Assembly: GCA_020637615.1 (NCBI GenBank)
Contig: JACKKC010000001.1
Location: 124,001 to 188,000 of the forward strand
Source: Rhodovulum sp.
GTDB taxonomy: Bacteria; Pseudomonadota; Alphaproteobacteria; Rhodobacterales; Rhodobacteraceae
DNA: 64,000 bases
Direction: 5' to 3'
Shown here: positions 26,276 to 34,637 of the stretch, piece by piece
How the letters are laid out: each line of letters opens with the position of its first letter
How positions within the stretch are numbered: the first letter of the stretch is position 1
Notes under the pieces: generated by a model
Databases searched by the model: none
Told to the model about the DNA's origin: nothing
Seen by the model: the letters and a program-made list of their open reading frames with translations, nothing else
Position numbers and translations under genes: made by a program

Positions 26276-26345
26276 GCACGGGCAGCGGCCGCCCGTGGTG
26301 GGCGCGGAAGCGCCCGCCTGGGGGGCGGGCGGGCGCTGCCCGTGC
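26276..26345. terminator. Large GC-rich inverted repeat between converging genes
   Basis: GCACGGGCAGCG (26276-26287) and CGCTGCCCGTGC (26334-26345) pair perfectly over 12 bases. The enclosed 46 bases hold a second hairpin, GGGCGC-GGAA-GCGCCC (26300-26315). It lies between the inhibitor gene and dprA, which converge, and probably ends transcription both ways. Confidence 0.5.
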
Positions 26346-26484
26346 TGGCGCACGGGCGGGGAATGTCGGGTCGTTGCGCGCCAGACCACCGGGGCGCGCA
26401 TGATCGGAGATCAGGTGCAGCGAGTTTGATGCGGCCGTCGAATTCGTCGACCGCCGTTTCCGAATCGTTTCATGAGGAATCCGT

Positions 26485-27624
26485 TCAGCCGGGAACTCGC
26501 GAGACGAGGCCGCCCGGATGCCGCTGCACCAGTCCGGCGAGTTCCAGGTCGATCAGCGCCGCGGCGAGGGCGGCCGCCGGGCAGCCCAGTTCGCGGATCA
26601 GCAGATCCTCGGCCACCGGCGCCGCGCCGAGCAGGTCGAGCAGCCGGTTCTCGGATCCCTCGGGCGCGGCCGCCAGCGCCTCCTCGCGCGTGGGCGGGAG
26701 GTCGGGCAGGGCGGTGCCGCCCGCCGCGGCCAGCGCCTCGGCCACGTCCGCGGCATCGCGCACCAGTGTCGCGCCGTCGCGGATCAGCGCGTTGCAGCCG
26801 CCGGCGCGCGGGTCCATCGGGCTGCCGGGCACCGCCATGACCTCGCGGCCCTGGTCGAGCGCGTTGCGGGCGGTGATGAGGCTGCCCGAGCGCAGCGCCC
26901 CCTCGACCACGACGATGCCTTCGGCGAGGCCCGAGACGATCCGGTTCCGGCGGGGGAAGTCCTGCGGGCGCGGGGCATGGCCGATCGGCATTTCCGACAG
27001 CCGCAGCCCCGATTCGGCGATGCTCGCGGCCAGGCCGCCGTTCTCGGCCGGATAGACCACGTCGACGCCGCCGGCCTGGACCGCGATCGTCCCGGTAGGC
27101 AGCGCCGCGCGATGCGCCGCGGCGTCGATGCCGCGGGCGAGGCCGGAGACGACAGCGAAACCCATGCCCCCGAGATCCGTCGCCAGCCGCGCCGCCATCC
27201 GGCAGCCCAGCGCCGAGGCGTTGCGCGCGCCCACGAGCGCCACCGACCGCTGCCCGCACAGCGCCTCCGATCCCATGGCCCAGAGAAATGGCGGCGGATC
27301 GGCGATCGTCGCGAGCAATGCCGGATAGCCCGGCCCGCCCAGCAGCAGCGGCGCGGCGCCGGCGGCCTCCGCGGCCCGCCATTCCGCCTCGACCTCGGAG
27401 CGGGACGCGGGGGCATAGTCCCGCACCCCCGATTCCGCCGCGATCGCCGGCAGGGCGTCCAGCGCGCCGCGGGCGGATCCGAACTGGCGGATCAGCCGGA
27501 TGAAGGTGGCGGGGCCGACCCGGCGCGAGCGGATCAGCCGCAGCCAGTCGAGACAGCCCTCCTCGGACCGCGGCAGGGCCGAAGCAGGGATCTTGCTGGA
27601 TCGCGGCAGGTTGCTGTCGGGCAA
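26485..27624 (-). CDS. dprA: DNA-processing protein DprA
   Basis: DprA binds incoming single-stranded DNA and loads RecA during natural transformation. The 379-residue protein has a Rossmann-like core with VALVGARNASALG and SGLARGIDAAAHRAAL, the PRRNRIVSGLAEGIVVVEG motif, and a C-terminal winged helix. The TTG at 27624 is preferred because GAGGAG lies 6 bases upstream; a frame to 27684 has no visible ribosome-binding site. topA lies downstream on the same strand but the M4 protease and inhibitor genes sit between. Confidence 0.9.
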   Translation of the reverse strand: MPDSNLPRSSKIPASALPRSEEGCLDWLRLIRSRRVGPATFIRLIRQFGSARGALDALPAIAAESGVRDYAPASRSEVEAEWRAAEAAGAAPLLLGGPGYPALLATIADPPPFLWAMGSEALCGQRSVALVGARNASALGCRMAARLATDLGGMGFAVVSGLARGIDAAAHRAALPTGTIAVQAGGVDVVYPAENGGLAASIAESGLRLSEMPIGHAPRPQDFPRRNRIVSGLAEGIVVVEGALRSGSLITARNALDQGREVMAVPGSPMDPRAGGCNALIRDGATLVRDAADVAEALAAAGGTALPDLPPTREEALAAAPEGSENRLLDLLGAAPVAEDLLIRELGCPAAALAAALIDLELAGLVQRHPGGLVSRVPG

Positions 27625-27705
27625 GGGGCACTCCTCGCCGTCAAATGCCGCGAGTTTGGTTAACGCAAGCTGAACCGGCGCCAACCCGTGGCCGTCGCGG
27701 CAGGG

Positions 27706-28080
27706 CTATTCGGAGGTTCCGTATTCGCCCGACGGGTCGCGATCCGGCCGACGGAAGACCAGCACGTTGCGATCATCGAGCAACTGGGTGAGAACCTGCC
27801 CGACCCGCGCCTTGTTCGCGCTGCTGCCGCAGATATCCGGGTCGGCGGTCACGATGCAGCAGGAACCGAGATCGCCGCTCCCGAACAGGCAGTCGGCCCC
27901 GAGTTCCTCGAAAGTGCCGATCTCGCAATAGTAGGTGTCGTGGCTCTCGACCCAGGTGCAGGTCACGTCTTCGTCGTCGGAAAGCGCGACGTCGATGTCG
28001 AAAGCCTCCTGCCCGCCGGCGGCGGACGCAAGAAGTGTCAGGATCGCAATGGATGCAAGCGCTTGTCCCGTGGTATGCAT
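27706..28080 (-). CDS. Small secreted cysteine-containing protein, function unknown
   Basis: The 124-residue protein starts with a signal peptide (about 1-24, ending ASAAGGQ). The mature part is acidic and has six cysteines, including a CC pair. No family is recognised. CAGGAGGG lies upstream of the ATG at 28080, which settles the start. The upstream DNA is AT-rich compared with the surroundings, which suggests a promoter and perhaps an acquired gene. Confidence 0.65.
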   Translation of the reverse strand: MHTTGQALASIAILTLLASAAGGQEAFDIDVALSDDEDVTCTWVESHDTYYCEIGTFEELGADCLFGSGDLGSCCIVTADPDICGSSANKARVGQVLTQLLDDRNVLVFRRPDRDPSGEYGTSE

Positions 28081-28436
28081 TTGGCCCTCCTGGCTCAAAT
28101 GGAGTGGAAATCTTACTTTGCTTGGCGGTGCAATTTGTCAGATATTGTAAAAATGATCGCCAAATAATTCGTACAGTGTACCATAGCAATTCATTGCCCG
28201 CAACCCGACCTCCGATCCCGGCAGGGCCATCGCTTCTGGATCGCATGCTTTCGCCCCCATCCGCCCCGCCACGAGACGAGGGCAGCGAACGGCCCGGGCG
28301 GGCGCACCCCCAGTTCGGGCGGCCGGTGTCCCATTGCCAAGAATGCGATCCCCTGCCGCTTCCGGCAGGCGAATCTGCCGACTACGGGCTCCGCTCGTTC
28401 AGACCGGACGTGGATCGCCGGCAGGACGGCAGGCCG
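28081..28436. other. Gene-free spacer with an AT-rich promoter-like part
   Basis: The part from 28100 to 28200 is markedly AT-rich. It contains GTACA-G-TGTAC (28171-28181), a 5-1-5 palindrome, and on the minus strand a possible -10 TATCTG with a weak -35, suitable for the secreted-protein gene. The rest (28200-28436) is GC-rich and I see no gene or clear signal in it. Confidence 0.35.
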
Positions 28437-29861
28437 TCACGCAGCGGATCCCCCCACGGTCAGCCCGCCGATCAGCAGCGTCGGCTGGCCGACGCCCACC
28501 GGCACCCACTGGCCGTTCTTGCCGCAATTGCCCATGCCCGGGTCGAGCGCCATGTCGTTGCCGATGGCGCGGATCTTCTGCAGCGCCGTGGCGCCGTCGC
28601 CGATCAGGGTCGCGCCCTTGACCGGCGCGCCGACCTTACCGTCCTTCACCCGATAGGCCTCGGTGCAGGAGAAGACGAACTTGCCGTTGGTGATGTCGAC
28701 CTGACCGCCGCCGAATCCGACGGCATAGATGCCGTTCCCGAGACCGGCGAGCACGTCCTTCGGATCGGTCTCGCCGCCGAGCATGATCGTGTTGGTCATG
28801 CGCGGCATCGGGGCATGGGCGTAGCTTTCGCGCCGGCCGTTGCCCGTCGCCGGCACGCCCATCAGGCGCGCGTTCTGCCGGTCCTGCATGAAGCCGACGA
28901 GGATCCCGTCCTCGATCAGCACGTTGCGGCCCGATGGCGTGCCCTCGTCGTCGAAGCTGATCGAGCCGCGGCGGTCGGGCAGCGTGCCGTCGTCGACCAC
29001 CGTCACCCCCGGCGCCGCCACGCGGCTGCCCATGAGCCCGGCGAAGGCGGAGGTCTTCTTGCGGTTGAAATCGCCCTCCAGCCCGTGCCCGACCGCCTCG
29101 TGCAGCAGGATGCCGGGCCAGCCGGGGCCGAGCACCACGTCCATGACGCCTGCCGGCGCCGGCTCGGCGCGCAGGTTGACCGCGGCGATTCGCAGCGCCT
29201 CGCGGGCGACGCCCTGCCAATGTTCCCTTGCCATGAGCGGCGCGAGCCCGTGGCGGCCGCCGCCGCCGGCCGAGCCCGATTCCCGCCGGCCGTTCTCCTC
29301 GACGATGACCGAGACGTTGAGCCGCACCATCGGCCGGGCCTCGGCGAGGCGACCGCCCTCGGGGCGCAGGATCTCGACTTCCTGCATCGCCGCCGCGAGG
29401 CTCGCGGTGACCTGGACCACGCGCGGATCGAGGCCGCGCAGGAAATCGTCGATCTCGCGCAGCAGCTCCACCTTCACCGCGAATGCCGCGTCGTCGAAGG
29501 GGTCGTGATCGGAATAGAGCCGCTGGTTGCTCGGCCGCGGCGCCGCCGCGAGCCGGCCGCCGCCGCTCCCGACCGCGATCCGGGCGGTCTCGGCCGCGCG
29601 CCGGAGGCTCGCCTCGGAGATCTCGGTCGCATGGGCATAGCCGGTGGCCTCGCCGCGCACGGCGCGCAGCCCGAAGCCCTCGGCCGCGTCGTAGCTCGCG
29701 TTCCGGAGCCTCCCGTCGTCGAAGACCAGCGCCTCGCCCCGGCGCCGCTCGAGGAAGAGCTCGCCGTCGTCCGCCCCATCGGTGGCACTGCGCAGGATCG
29801 CCAGGGCCCGGTCGGCGTCGAGATTGTCGTCGAAGGGCCGGAAGCGCGGGGAGGATGGCAT
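28437..29861 (-). CDS. tldD: Metalloprotease TldD
   Basis: TldD works with TldE/PmbA to degrade peptides, for example in microcin maturation and antitoxin turnover. The 474-residue protein has the zinc motif HEAVGHGLEGD (His254, Glu255 and His259) and the C-terminal GGQVDITNGKFVFSC region. tldE is not in the window. The ATG at 29861 gives normal length. The gene is divergent from the cytochrome oxidase operon, the usual arrangement in Rhodobacterales. Confidence 0.93.
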   Translation of the reverse strand: MPSSPRFRPFDDNLDADRALAILRSATDGADDGELFLERRRGEALVFDDGRLRNASYDAAEGFGLRAVRGEATGYAHATEISEASLRRAAETARIAVGSGGGRLAAAPRPSNQRLYSDHDPFDDAAFAVKVELLREIDDFLRGLDPRVVQVTASLAAAMQEVEILRPEGGRLAEARPMVRLNVSVIVEENGRRESGSAGGGGRHGLAPLMAREHWQGVAREALRIAAVNLRAEPAPAGVMDVVLGPGWPGILLHEAVGHGLEGDFNRKKTSAFAGLMGSRVAAPGVTVVDDGTLPDRRGSISFDDEGTPSGRNVLIEDGILVGFMQDRQNARLMGVPATGNGRRESYAHAPMPRMTNTIMLGGETDPKDVLAGLGNGIYAVGFGGGQVDITNGKFVFSCTEAYRVKDGKVGAPVKGATLIGDGATALQKIRAIGNDMALDPGMGNCGKNGQWVPVGVGQPTLLIGGLTVGGSAA

Positions 29862-30020
29862 GGATGGTCTCCGGGTCGGGTGGGGCGGGCGAACGAACTG
29901 GCCGGCTCGGCAACGCCGCATCTTGTTCTTCAGGCTCTAATATGGTTCACCTGCCGGCGGCTGCAACACAGCCGCATACCTCGCGTCGGGGGGCCGGCGC
30001 CGCAGCGGCGGGATGGGACG

Positions 30021-31235
30021 ATGAAGATGACCACACGGATCGGTGCCGCGCTGGGCTTCGCTGCGCTCTGGGCGGCGACGGGCGCCTTCGCTCAGGGAGA
30101 GCCGACGGGCCTCCCGATAATCGGGGCGCCGGTGCCCGGTGGAACCGGCTACCAGCCGGCTTCGAGCCCGGTCGCCGAGGACATGCACTGGCTGTCGCAC
30201 TGGGTGCACGGGATCATGTTCGGCGTCGTCCTGCTGGTGATGGTGCTCCTGGCGATCGTCGTGCTGCGGTTCAACCGCCGGTCGAACCCCACCGCGGCGC
30301 GCTTCACCCACAATTCCCGGCTCGAGATCGCCTGGACGCTGCTGCCGGTGCTGATCCTCATCCTGATCGGCTCCTTCTCGCTGCCCGTGCTCTTCAAGCA
30401 GCTCGAGGTGCCGGAGCCCGACCTGACCATCAAGGTGACGGGCAACCAGTGGTACTGGAGCTACGAATATCCCGACTACGAGATCTCCTTCGACAGCCTG
30501 CTGCTGCCGCGCGAGGATCTCGAAGCGCACGGCTATTCGGACGAATATTATCTCCTGGCCGCGGACAATTCGGTCGTGGTCCCCGTGGGCGCGGTGGTCG
30601 AGCTCCTGGTGACCGGCTCCGACGTGATCCATTCCTGGACCATCCCGGCTTTCGGCGTGAAGATGGACGCGGTCCCCGGCCGCCTCGCCGATACCTGGTT
30701 CTCCGCCAATCAGGAGGGCATCTATTTCGGCCAGTGCTCCGAGCTCTGCGGCAAGGACCACGCCTACATGCCGATCACCGTCAAGGTCGTGAGCCAGGAG
30801 GCCTATGACGCCTGGCTCGACTGGGCGATCGACGAATACGGCGGAACCCGGCCCGAGGCGGTCGCCGCAGCGCCGGCAGCCGGCGCCGCGGCCGCGGCGG
30901 AGACCGGCGAGCCAGCCGTCGAGGTCGAGGCCGGTGCCGCCGCCGAGGCGACCGTCGAGGAGGAAGCCGCCGCGGACGACGCCAATCTCGACGCCGAGGC
31001 CGGCGACGCGGAAAGCGGTGCCGCCGCGGAAGAACCGGCCGCGGAGGCGACCGAAGCCGAAGCGCCGGCCGAGCCTGCGGTCGAGGAGGAGGCCGGCGCC
31101 GCCACCGAGGCGACCGCCGACGAGGAGGCCGCCGCCGACGACGCCAATGCCGACGCCGAGGCCGGTGACGCCGAAAGCGACGCCGCGGCCGAGGAGCCCG
31201 CTTCCGAAGACGCTCCGGCCGAGCCGGCCCACTGA
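30021..31235 (+). CDS. coxB: Cytochrome c oxidase subunit II with duplicated acidic C-terminal tail
   Basis: Subunit II receives electrons from cytochrome c through the CuA centre. The 404-residue protein has a signal sequence (to about 25), two membrane helices (about 62-83 and 104-124), the aromatic patch GNQWYWSYEY (141-150), and CuA ligands His204, Cys239, Glu241, Cys243, His247 and Met250. Past residue 275 comes a 130-residue Ala/Glu/Asp-rich tail holding two copies of a 54-residue unit (299-352 and 353-404). Typical subunit II ends near residue 280. Subunit I is not in the window. Confidence 0.94.
   Translation: MKMTTRIGAALGFAALWAATGAFAQGEPTGLPIIGAPVPGGTGYQPASSPVAEDMHWLSHWVHGIMFGVVLLVMVLLAIVVLRFNRRSNPTAARFTHNSRLEIAWTLLPVLILILIGSFSLPVLFKQLEVPEPDLTIKVTGNQWYWSYEYPDYEISFDSLLLPREDLEAHGYSDEYYLLAADNSVVVPVGAVVELLVTGSDVIHSWTIPAFGVKMDAVPGRLADTWFSANQEGIYFGQCSELCGKDHAYMPITVKVVSQEAYDAWLDWAIDEYGGTRPEAVAAAPAAGAAAAAETGEPAVEVEAGAAAEATVEEEAAADDANLDAEAGDAESGAAAEEPAAEATEAEAPAEPAVEEEAGAATEATADEEAAADDANADAEAGDAESDAAAEEPASEDAPAEPAH
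30915..31232 (+). repeat. 162-base tandem duplication within coxB
   Basis: Two in-frame units, 30915-31076 and 31077-31232, encode near-identical acidic peptides, both beginning AVE-x-EAGAA and both containing EEAAADDAN and DAEAGDAES. The second unit is two residues shorter at its end. The copies differ by scattered substitutions, so this is not a recent duplication. Confidence 0.85.
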
Positions 31236-31242
31236 GGGCGCG

Positions 31243-32199
31243 ATGAGCGACACCGACTGGACCCTCGCGGCGCGGGCGCACGAGCCCGCCTTCGGGGATT
31301 ACATCGAGCTCCTGAAGCCGCGGGTGATGCGGCTGGTGGTCTTCACCGCCTTCGTCGGCATGGTCTGCGCCCCGGTCGCGGTGCATCCGGTGATCGGACT
31401 GGCGTCGATCCTCTGCATCGCCGTCGGCGCCGGCGCCGCGGGCGCGCTCAACATGTGGCAGGACTGGGACATCGACGCGGTGATGCGGCGCACCGCCGCG
31501 CGGCCGATCCCCTCCGGCCGGGTCGAGCGCGGCGAGGCGCTGGCGATCGGGCTGACGCTGGCCGCCTTCGCGGTGGTGATGCTCGCGCTCTTCGCCAATC
31601 CCTTCGCCGCGGGGCTCCTGGCCTTCACCATCTTCTTCTACGCGGTGGTCTATTCGATCTGGCTCAAGCGCGCGACGCCGCAGAACATCGTCATCGGCGG
31701 TGCGGCGGGCGCCTTCCCGCCGATGATCGGCTGGGCGGTGGCGACCGGCGGCATCGCGCCCGAGAGCGTGCTGATGTTCCTGCTGATCTTCGTCTGGACC
31801 CCGCCGCACTTCTGGGCGCTGGCGCTCTTCCGCAACGACGACTACCGCCGCGCCGGCGTGCCGATGCTGCCGGTGACCGCGGGCGACCGCGTCACCCGGA
31901 ACCACATCCTCGCCTATTCCCTGGTCCTCGCGCCGATCGCCATCGCGCCGGCCTTCACCGCGATCGGGGGCCCGGTCTATCTCGCCGGGGCGGTCGTGCT
32001 CGACGCGCTCCTGCTCGTCGGCGCGGCGCGGCTCTGGCGGCGCGACCCGGATTCGGCGTCCCGCGACCGCTTCCTGGCCGAGAAGCGCTTCTTCGGCCTC
32101 TCGATCGTCTATCTCTTCCTGCTCTTCGCGCTGCTCCTCGCGGAAGCCGCGCTCGGCGCCGCCGGCCTGACCCCGGCCGGCTGGCCGGTCCTGGTCTGA
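31243..32199 (+). CDS. ctaB: Protohaem IX farnesyltransferase (haem O synthase)
   Basis: This UbiA-family membrane prenyltransferase converts haem B to haem O for the oxidase. The 318-residue protein has about nine transmembrane helices, the Mg-diphosphate motif NMWQDWDIDAVMRRT and a second polar loop with WTPPHFWALALFRNDDYRRA. It starts 8 bases after coxB. Confidence 0.94.
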   Translation: MSDTDWTLAARAHEPAFGDYIELLKPRVMRLVVFTAFVGMVCAPVAVHPVIGLASILCIAVGAGAAGALNMWQDWDIDAVMRRTAARPIPSGRVERGEALAIGLTLAAFAVVMLALFANPFAAGLLAFTIFFYAVVYSIWLKRATPQNIVIGGAAGAFPPMIGWAVATGGIAPESVLMFLLIFVWTPPHFWALALFRNDDYRRAGVPMLPVTAGDRVTRNHILAYSLVLAPIAIAPAFTAIGGPVYLAGAVVLDALLLVGAARLWRRDPDSASRDRFLAEKRFFGLSIVYLFLLFALLLAEAALGAAGLTPAGWPVLV

Positions 32200-32210
32200 G
32201 GGGCGGCGGG

Positions 32211-32396
32211 ATGCGCCCCGACAGCCACGAGATCTTCGGACGCCGCCGCAGCCGCAACATCGGCCTAGGCCTGGTGCTCGGCGCCTTCGTGCTGCTCGTC
32301 TTCGCGGTGACCATGGTCAAGCTCAGCGAAGGCCAGTCCATGCAGGGCTTCGATCACACCCTGCGGCCCTCGCTGCTGCCACCGGCGGAGGAGTGA
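32211..32396 (+). CDS. Small single-pass membrane protein of the oxidase operon
   Basis: The 61-residue protein has a basic N-terminus (GRRRSRN) and one transmembrane helix at about 17-38, then a short polar tail. Small proteins of this kind lie between ctaB and ctaG in alphaproteobacterial oxidase operons and are often annotated CoxF-like. It lies 4 bases before ctaG. Its role in assembly is inferred from position. Confidence 0.7.
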   Translation: MRPDSHEIFGRRRSRNIGLGLVLGAFVLLVFAVTMVKLSEGQSMQGFDHTLRPSLLPPAEE

Positions 32397-32400
32397 GCGG

Positions 32401-32997
32401 ATGCGGCCGTCCCCCAATGGCAGGATCGCGCTCGGCCTCGGCGGCGTCGTCGCGGTGATGGTCGCGCTGAGCTTCGCGGCGGTGCCCTTCTACGACTGGT
32501 TCTGCCGCGTCACCGGCTATGCCGGGACGACCTCGGTGGCCGAGGCGCCGGCGGGCAAGATCCTCGACCGCAAGGTCACCGTGCGCTTCGACGCCAATAC
32601 CGCGCCCGACATGCCCTGGGTCTTCCGGCCGATGCAGCGCACCATGGAGATCCGCCTCGGCGAGACGGGCCTTGCGCTCTACGAGGCCTATAATCCCACC
32701 GACAGGACGATCGGGGGCAGGGCGAGCTACAACGTGGCCCCCTATTCCGTCGGCGGCTATTTCGACAAGATCGCCTGCTTCTGCTTCAACGAACAGGTTC
32801 TCGGGCCGGGCGAGCGGGTCGAGATGCCGGTGTCGTTCTATGTCGATCCCGCGATGCTGGACGACCGCGAAGCGCGCGACGTGACGGGGATTACCCTGTC
32901 CTATACCATGCATCGGGCGGAACTGCCCGAACCGGAGGAAGCGCCGGCGGCGCAGGCGGCGCTCGCGACCGGCGGCGACGGCACGACGAAACAATAG
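32401..32997 (+). CDS. ctaG: Cytochrome c oxidase assembly protein CtaG/Cox11
   Basis: Cox11 delivers copper to the CuB site of subunit I. The 198-residue protein has one N-terminal membrane helix (about 8-30) and a periplasmic domain with the copper-binding CFCF motif (126-129), plus Cys35. The FDKIACFCFNEQ context is diagnostic. Confidence 0.95.
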   Translation: MRPSPNGRIALGLGGVVAVMVALSFAAVPFYDWFCRVTGYAGTTSVAEAPAGKILDRKVTVRFDANTAPDMPWVFRPMQRTMEIRLGETGLALYEAYNPTDRTIGGRASYNVAPYSVGGYFDKIACFCFNEQVLGPGERVEMPVSFYVDPAMLDDREARDVTGITLSYTMHRAELPEPEEAPAAQAALATGGDGTTKQ

Positions 32998-33009
32998 AGG
33001 GAACGGGTC

Positions 33010-33798
33010 ATGGCCGGACAAAGGCAACACGACTATCACATCCTGCCTCCGAGCATCTGGCCCTTCATCGGGGCCGCCGGCGGCTTCACCCTGCTCTTCG
33101 GGCTGGTGCTGCTCTTCCACGGCAACGGGCCCTGGGTGGCGATGATCGGCCTGGTGACGGTCCTCTACACCATGTTCTGCTGGTGGTCGGACGTGATCGC
33201 CGAGGCCCGGATCGGCGACCACACGCCCGTGGTCCAGATCGGGCTGCGCTACGGGATGATCATGTTCATCGTCTCGGAGATCATGTTCTTCTCCGCCTGG
33301 TTCTGGTCGTTCTTCAAGAACGCGCTCTACCCGATGGCGGCGATCGACCACACCTGGCCGCCGCCCGGCATCGAGACCTTCGACCCCTGGCACCTGCCGC
33401 TGATCAACACGCTGATCCTGCTCTGCTCGGGCTGCGCGGCGACCTGGGCGCACCATGCGCTGGTCCACGAGAACGACCGCCGGCAGATGCGCTGGGGCCT
33501 CTGGCTCGCGATCGTGCTCGGCCTGCTGTTCACGACCTTCCAGATCTTCGAGTACAGCCACGCCCAGTTCAGCTTCGCGGGCAATGTCTACGGCGCCAAC
33601 TTCTTCATGGCGACCGGCTTCCACGGCTTCCACGTCATCATCGGGACGATCTTCCTCGCGGTCTGCCTCTACCGGGTCTATGCGGGCGACTTCACCCCGA
33701 CCCAGCATGTCGGCTTCGAGGCGGCGGCCTGGTACTGGCACTTCGTCGACGTGGTCTGGCTCTTCCTCTTCGCCGTCGTCTACATCTGGGGCGGCTGA
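33010..33798 (+). CDS. coxC: Cytochrome c oxidase subunit III
   Basis: The 262-residue protein has seven predicted transmembrane helices and the family motifs HDYHILPPSIWP, RYGMIMFIVSEIMFFSAWFW and WYWHFVDVVWLFLF. It completes the structural part of the operon present here. Confidence 0.95.
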   Translation: MAGQRQHDYHILPPSIWPFIGAAGGFTLLFGLVLLFHGNGPWVAMIGLVTVLYTMFCWWSDVIAEARIGDHTPVVQIGLRYGMIMFIVSEIMFFSAWFWSFFKNALYPMAAIDHTWPPPGIETFDPWHLPLINTLILLCSGCAATWAHHALVHENDRRQMRWGLWLAIVLGLLFTTFQIFEYSHAQFSFAGNVYGANFFMATGFHGFHVIIGTIFLAVCLYRVYAGDFTPTQHVGFEAAAWYWHFVDVVWLFLFAVVYIWGG

Positions 33799-33886
33799 CC
33801 CGCGGCGCGCCGCGTTCCGGGGGCCGTCCGGCCCCCGGTCAAGGGCACGCACGATCTGGTGCAGCCGCGGGCCGATCGGAGGTGAC

Positions 33887-34042
33887 ATGATCGCGCTCCT
33901 CTTCGCGCTCTTCACGCTAGCCATGCTGCTGGCGCTGCGCGCCATAACCTGCTGCCGGCCTATGCCGTCTTCGCCCTGGCGCTCAGGCTCGGCCTGTTCT
34001 GGTTCAACCACCACATGTCCTCCCCTCTCGATCCAGCTTTGA
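33887..34042 (+). pseudogene. DUF5993-like small membrane protein, frame disturbed
   Basis: Start (33887, after GGAGGT) and stop (34042) share one frame of 51 codons, but the middle is sensible only in another frame, NLLPAYAVFALALRLGLFWF followed by NHH. The composite is a two-helix protein of DUF5993 size that ends in an HH-x3-PL pattern. DUF5993 genes commonly sit beside a dsbB-like gene, as here. Two compensating indels near 33942 and 34027 explain the break. Confidence 0.5.
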
Positions 34043-34054
34043 GGGGCGGCCGCG

Positions 34055-34629
34055 ATGCTTCTCGCCCCGGAGACTCTCGCAACCTCAACGCGCTGGGCCT
34101 CCTGGCGATCTGCCTCGTGCTGGCGATGGCCTTCTACGACCAGCTCGCCCATTCCGACCTGCCGTGCCCGCTCTGCCTGCTCCAGCGCCTGGGCTTCGTC
34201 GCCGTGGGCTTCGGTCTGTGCCTCAACGTGATCCACGGGCCCCGGCCGCGACACTACGCCCCTGATGCTGATCGCCGCGCTCTTCGGCATCAGCGTCTCC
34301 GGCCGCCAGATCCTGCTGCACATCGTGCCGGGCACCGCAGCTACGGCGAGCCGTTCCTGGGGCTGCATTTCTACACCTGGGCCTTCGTCTGCTTCTTCCT
34401 CGTGCTCCTCGGGACCGCCATCATGCTCCTCTCCGAAGGCCAGTACTGCAGCGAAGGCCGCGTGTCCCCGGCACGCTTCGGCGGCCGGCTGCTGCCGAAG
34501 GCCGCCTTCGCCCTCATGGTGCTGCTCGCTGCCGCCAATGCGGTCTCGGCGCTGCTCGAATGCCTTGGGTCTGCGACGATGACCCGGCGACCTACAAGTT
34601 GCTCGAGGAAGCGGGCGCCCCGCTCCTGA
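34055..34629 (+). pseudogene. DsbB-family disulfide bond formation protein, frame disturbed
   Basis: The readable pieces give a four-helix membrane protein with the redox motif CPLC in LPCPLCLLQRLGF, a second helix pair LMLIAALFGISVSGRQILL, then FLGLHFYTWAFVCFFLVLL and a Cys in EGQYCSEGR. They lie in three frames, with breaks near 34079, 34262, 34332 and 34568. Each needs one inserted or deleted base. This is consistent with a normal dsbB-like gene carrying sequence errors. Confidence 0.65.
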
Positions 34630-34637
34630 GGGGATCC

